Below are positions 61,713 through 64,000 of a stretch of 64,000 bases of DNA, one piece after another. Location: contig NZ_JYKZ01000003.1 in the NCBI RefSeq assembly GCF_001043005.1, positions 310,001 to 374,000 on the forward strand, given 5' to 3'. The stretch's first letter is position 1, and the number at the start of each line of letters is the position of its first letter. Under the pieces are notes generated by a model. The model had not been told where the DNA came from. It saw only the letters and a program-made list of their open reading frames with translations, and made no database searches. Both the position numbers and the translations under genes were made by a program. Source of the DNA: Pseudomonas psychrophila (lineage in GTDB: Bacteria; Pseudomonadota; Gammaproteobacteria; Pseudomonadales; Pseudomonadaceae).

Positions 61713-64000
61713 GTGGAGTTGAAGCAGGGGTTTGTCCTGACCCGGCATTGGCGCGATACGCCGTCGGGGATCGAAGTCGACTTCTGGCTGGCCACCGATG
61801 ACGGGCCGCAGCACGCACGCCTGCCTTATCAGACCTCAACCGCGTTTATCCCGACGGTGCAGCTCGCTCAGGCGCAGGCCCTGTTGCAGGATGAACGTGG
61901 CGTCGAGTTTCGTGAGCTGCAGCTCTGCGATTTTCAATCGCGACCGGTCATGGGCCTTTACTGCCGTCAGCATGCCCAGTTGATGGACGTCGCCCAGCGT
62001 CTGCGGCGCGCCGGGGTCGATGTGTTCGAGGCCGATGTGCGCCCGCCGGAACGTTTTCTGATGGAGCGTTTCATCACCGCCCCGGTGAGTTTTGGCGGAC
62101 GGGCCCAGGGCGATGGATCGCTACTGGATGCCAGGATGAAGCCGCATCCCGATTATCGGCCGCGCTTGAAACTGGTCTCGCTGGATATTGAAACCAGCGC
62201 CCAGGGTGATCTGTATTCCATTGCCCTAGAGGGCTGTGGCCAGCGTCAGGTGTACATGCTGGGCAAAGCCACCGAGGCGGACACTGCGGTCGATTTCGAT
62301 CTTGAGTTCTGCGCTACCCGCGGCGACTTGCTGCTGCGCCTGAACCAGTGGATGGCACAGCATGACCCCGATGCGATCATCGGTTGGAACGTCGTGCAAT
62401 TTGACCTGCGGGTGTTGCACGAGCATGCCCGGCGCCTGGGTATCCCGCTGCTGCTGGGGCGTGCGGGCAGTGAAATGCAGTGGCGCGAACACGGCACCCG
62501 CAATAATCATTTCTTCGCCAGTGCGGCGGGTCGATTGATCATCGACGGTATTGAGTCGTTGCGCTCGGCAACCTGGTCGTTTTCCTCGTTTAGCCTGGAA
62601 AATGTCGCCCAGACCCTGCTCGGTGAAGGCAAGGACATCAGCACGCCGTATCAGCGCATGGACGAAATCAACCGCATGTTTGCCGAAGACAAGCCTGCGC
62701 TGGCGCGTTACAACCTCAAGGATTGCGAGCTGGTGACGCGGATCTTCGCGAAAACCGAGTTGCTGACCTTTCTGCTGGAGCGCGCCTCGGTCACGGGCCT
62801 TGAAGCGGACCGCAGCGGCGGCTCGGTGGCGGCGTTTTACCATTTGTACATGCCGTTGATGCACCGCCAGGGCTTTGTCGCCCCCAATCTCGGCGACAAA
62901 CCACCCCAGGCCAGCCCCGGCGGCTTTGTCATGGAGTCCCAGCCGGGGCTTTATGAGTCGGTGCTGGTGCTCGATTACAAAAGCCTTTATCCGTCGATTA
63001 TCCGCACCTTTCTGATCGACCCGCTGGGGCTGGTAGAAGGGTTGCGCGACCCGAGTGACGAGGCCTCGGTGCCAGGCTTTCGCGGGGCGCGCTTTTCGCG
63101 AACCCGGCATTGCTTGCCTGCCATTGTCGAACGGGTGGCCAATGGTCGCGAAGTCGCCAAGCGCGAAAAAAACGCACCCTTGTCCCAAGCCCTGAAAATC
63201 ATCATGAATGCGTTTTATGGGGTGCTGGGTTCCAGTGGCTGCCGTTTTTTCGATACGCGGCTGGCGTCGTCGATCACCTTGCGGGGGCATGAAATCATGC
63301 TCAAGACCCGGGCATTGATCGAGGCCAAGGGTTACAGCGTGATCTATGGCGACACCGACTCCACCTTCGTCTGGTTGCGTAGCGAGCACAGCGAAGACGA
63401 CGCCGCCCGTATCGGTTGCGAGCTGGTGCAGCACGTCAACCAGTGGTGGCAGGCCCATGTGCGTGACGAATACGGGCTCACCAGTGCGTTGGAGCTACAG
63501 TTCGAAACCCACTACAGCCGGTTCCTGATGCCCACGATTCGCGGCGCCGAAGAGGGCAGTAAAAAGCGCTATGCGGGATTGGTGGCCCATGCGGACGGGC
63601 GTCGGGAGATGGTCTACAAGGGGCTTGAGACTGTGCGCAGCGACTGGTCGCCGCTGGCCCAGCAGTTTCAGCAAGCGTTGTACCTGCGCATTTTCAATCG
63701 CCAGCCCTATCAGGACTATGTGCGGGATTTTGTGCGCAGCACTCTTGCGGGCGAGCATGACGAACTGTTGATTTACCGCAAGCGTCTGCGTCGTCAACTC
63801 AGTGATTACGAACGTAACGTACCGCCCCATGTGCGGGCGGCGCGGCTGGCCGATGAGTACAACGACCAGCAGGGGCGGCCCCGGCAGTACCAGAACGGCG
63901 GCACTATCAGCTATGTGATTACCGTGGCCGGCCCCCAGCCCTTGGAAAATCGCACCGCAGAAGTGGATTACGACCATTACCTGACGCGTCAGCTACAACC
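61713..64000 (+). CDS. polB: DNA polymerase II (3' end outside window)
   Basis: Family B polymerase read from a GTG at 61713 (gaggg 7 bp upstream); translation opens [19 protein letters not shown], closely similar to E. coli Pol II, and stays open through base 64000. The 3'-5' exonuclease site is DIET ([10 protein letters not shown]) with WNVVQFDL and YNLKDCELV. Polymerase motifs are [13 protein letters not shown] (motif A), [13 protein letters not shown] (motif B) and YGDTDSTF (motif C). Roughly 763 residues are visible of about 785. It restarts replication at lesions. SOS control is usual for polB, but no good LexA box was found here. Confidence 0.95.
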   Translation, partial: MELKQGFVLTRHWRDTPSGIEVDFWLATDDGPQHARLPYQTSTAFIPTVQLAQAQALLQDERGVEFRELQLCDFQSRPVMGLYCRQHAQLMDVAQRLRRAGVDVFEADVRPPERFLMERFITAPVSFGGRAQGDGSLLDARMKPHPDYRPRLKLVSLDIETSAQGDLYSIALEGCGQRQVYMLGKATEADTAVDFDLEFCATRGDLLLRLNQWMAQHDPDAIIGWNVVQFDLRVLHEHARRLGIPLLLGRAGSEMQWREHGTRNNHFFASAAGRLIIDGIESLRSATWSFSSFSLENVAQTLLGEGKDISTPYQRMDEINRMFAEDKPALARYNLKDCELVTRIFAKTELLTFLLERASVTGLEADRSGGSVAAFYHLYMPLMHRQGFVAPNLGDKPPQASPGGFVMESQPGLYESVLVLDYKSLYPSIIRTFLIDPLGLVEGLRDPSDEASVPGFRGARFSRTRHCLPAIVERVANGREVAKREKNAPLSQALKIIMNAFYGVLGSSGCRFFDTRLASSITLRGHEIMLKTRALIEAKGYSVIYGDTDSTFVWLRSEHSEDDAARIGCELVQHVNQWWQAHVRDEYGLTSALELQFETHYSRFLMPTIRGAEEGSKKRYAGLVAHADGRREMVYKGLETVRSDWSPLAQQFQQALYLRIFNRQPYQDYVRDFVRSTLAGEHDELLIYRKRLRRQLSDYERNVPPHVRAARLADEYNDQQGRPRQYQNGGTISYVITVAGPQPLENRTAEVDYDHYLTRQLQ

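Overview
The window is chromosomal DNA of a Pseudomonas. The inference rests on REP/REPIN palindromes of the gtgggagcgrgcttgctcgc type, a DUF3077 gene, an OprD porin, a polB that reads very like enterobacterial Pol II, and generally high GC. I see no rRNA, tRNA, CRISPR array, integrase or transposase. Species cannot be named from sequence alone.

Layout. (1) 3-2022: 3' part of a GH28 polygalacturonase-like enzyme, then a RidA-family gene. (2) 2239-17181: a fimbrial locus. A leftward regulatory operon encodes a hybrid kinase, a REC-EAL phosphodiesterase, a second kinase now split by a frameshift, and an RcsB-like regulator; its order matches the pvrS-pvrR-rcsC-rcsB module of P. aeruginosa PA14. 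It faces a rightward operon for CS1/CFA-I-type (alternate chaperone-usher) pili: pilin, usher, chaperone, tip adhesin, half chaperone, minor pilin, third chaperone. A small lipoprotein gene follows. RcsB-box-like sites lie in front of the kinase, pilin and lipoprotein genes. (3) 17886-29611: an amidase, an OprD porin and a complete 3-(3-hydroxyphenyl)propionate pathway (mhpABCDFET) with divergent mhpR and a perfect 15-bp operator palindrome. (4) 29612-31383: repeat-rich DNA, a DUF3077 gene and a predicted structured RNA leader. (5) 31384-38334: LysR regulator, an acidic/polar amino-acid ABC transporter (aapJQMP-like), an isoaspartyl peptidase/asparaginase, and NIPSNAP and SRPBCC proteins. (6) 38335-44036: an intergenic region with an sRNA candidate, then glucarate catabolism (semialdehyde dehydrogenase, gudD, gudP) and its GntR/FCD regulator. 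(7) 44037-45139: a mosaic of repeats, including an 801-bp duplicate of region 4. (8) 45140-61072: a 13-gene leftward cluster, probably one operon: outer-membrane transporter-like protein, DUF2092 protein, Pro-rich protein, MoxR ATPase, DUF58, DUF4381, two vWA proteins, BatD-like protein, HAD phosphatase, arylsulfatase, fused membrane/SpeE-like protein, and an octahaem cytochrome c with TPRs. (9) 61341-64000: a small lipoprotein and polB (incomplete at the 3' end).

How the parts work together. In the fimbrial locus, phosphorelay kinases would converge on the RcsB-like regulator while the EAL protein lowers c-di-GMP, setting pilus expression. The mhp genes take 3-hydroxyphenylpropionate to succinate, pyruvate and acetyl-CoA. 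The MoxR cluster looks like a periplasm-facing maturation machine (AAA ATPase plus vWA/BatD proteins) co-inherited with an exported sulfatase and a multihaem cytochrome. I do not recognise its overall function and consider it the best candidate for an undescribed system here.

Two single-base frameshifts (in the rcsC-like kinase and in the HAD phosphatase signal peptide) deserve checking against raw reads.
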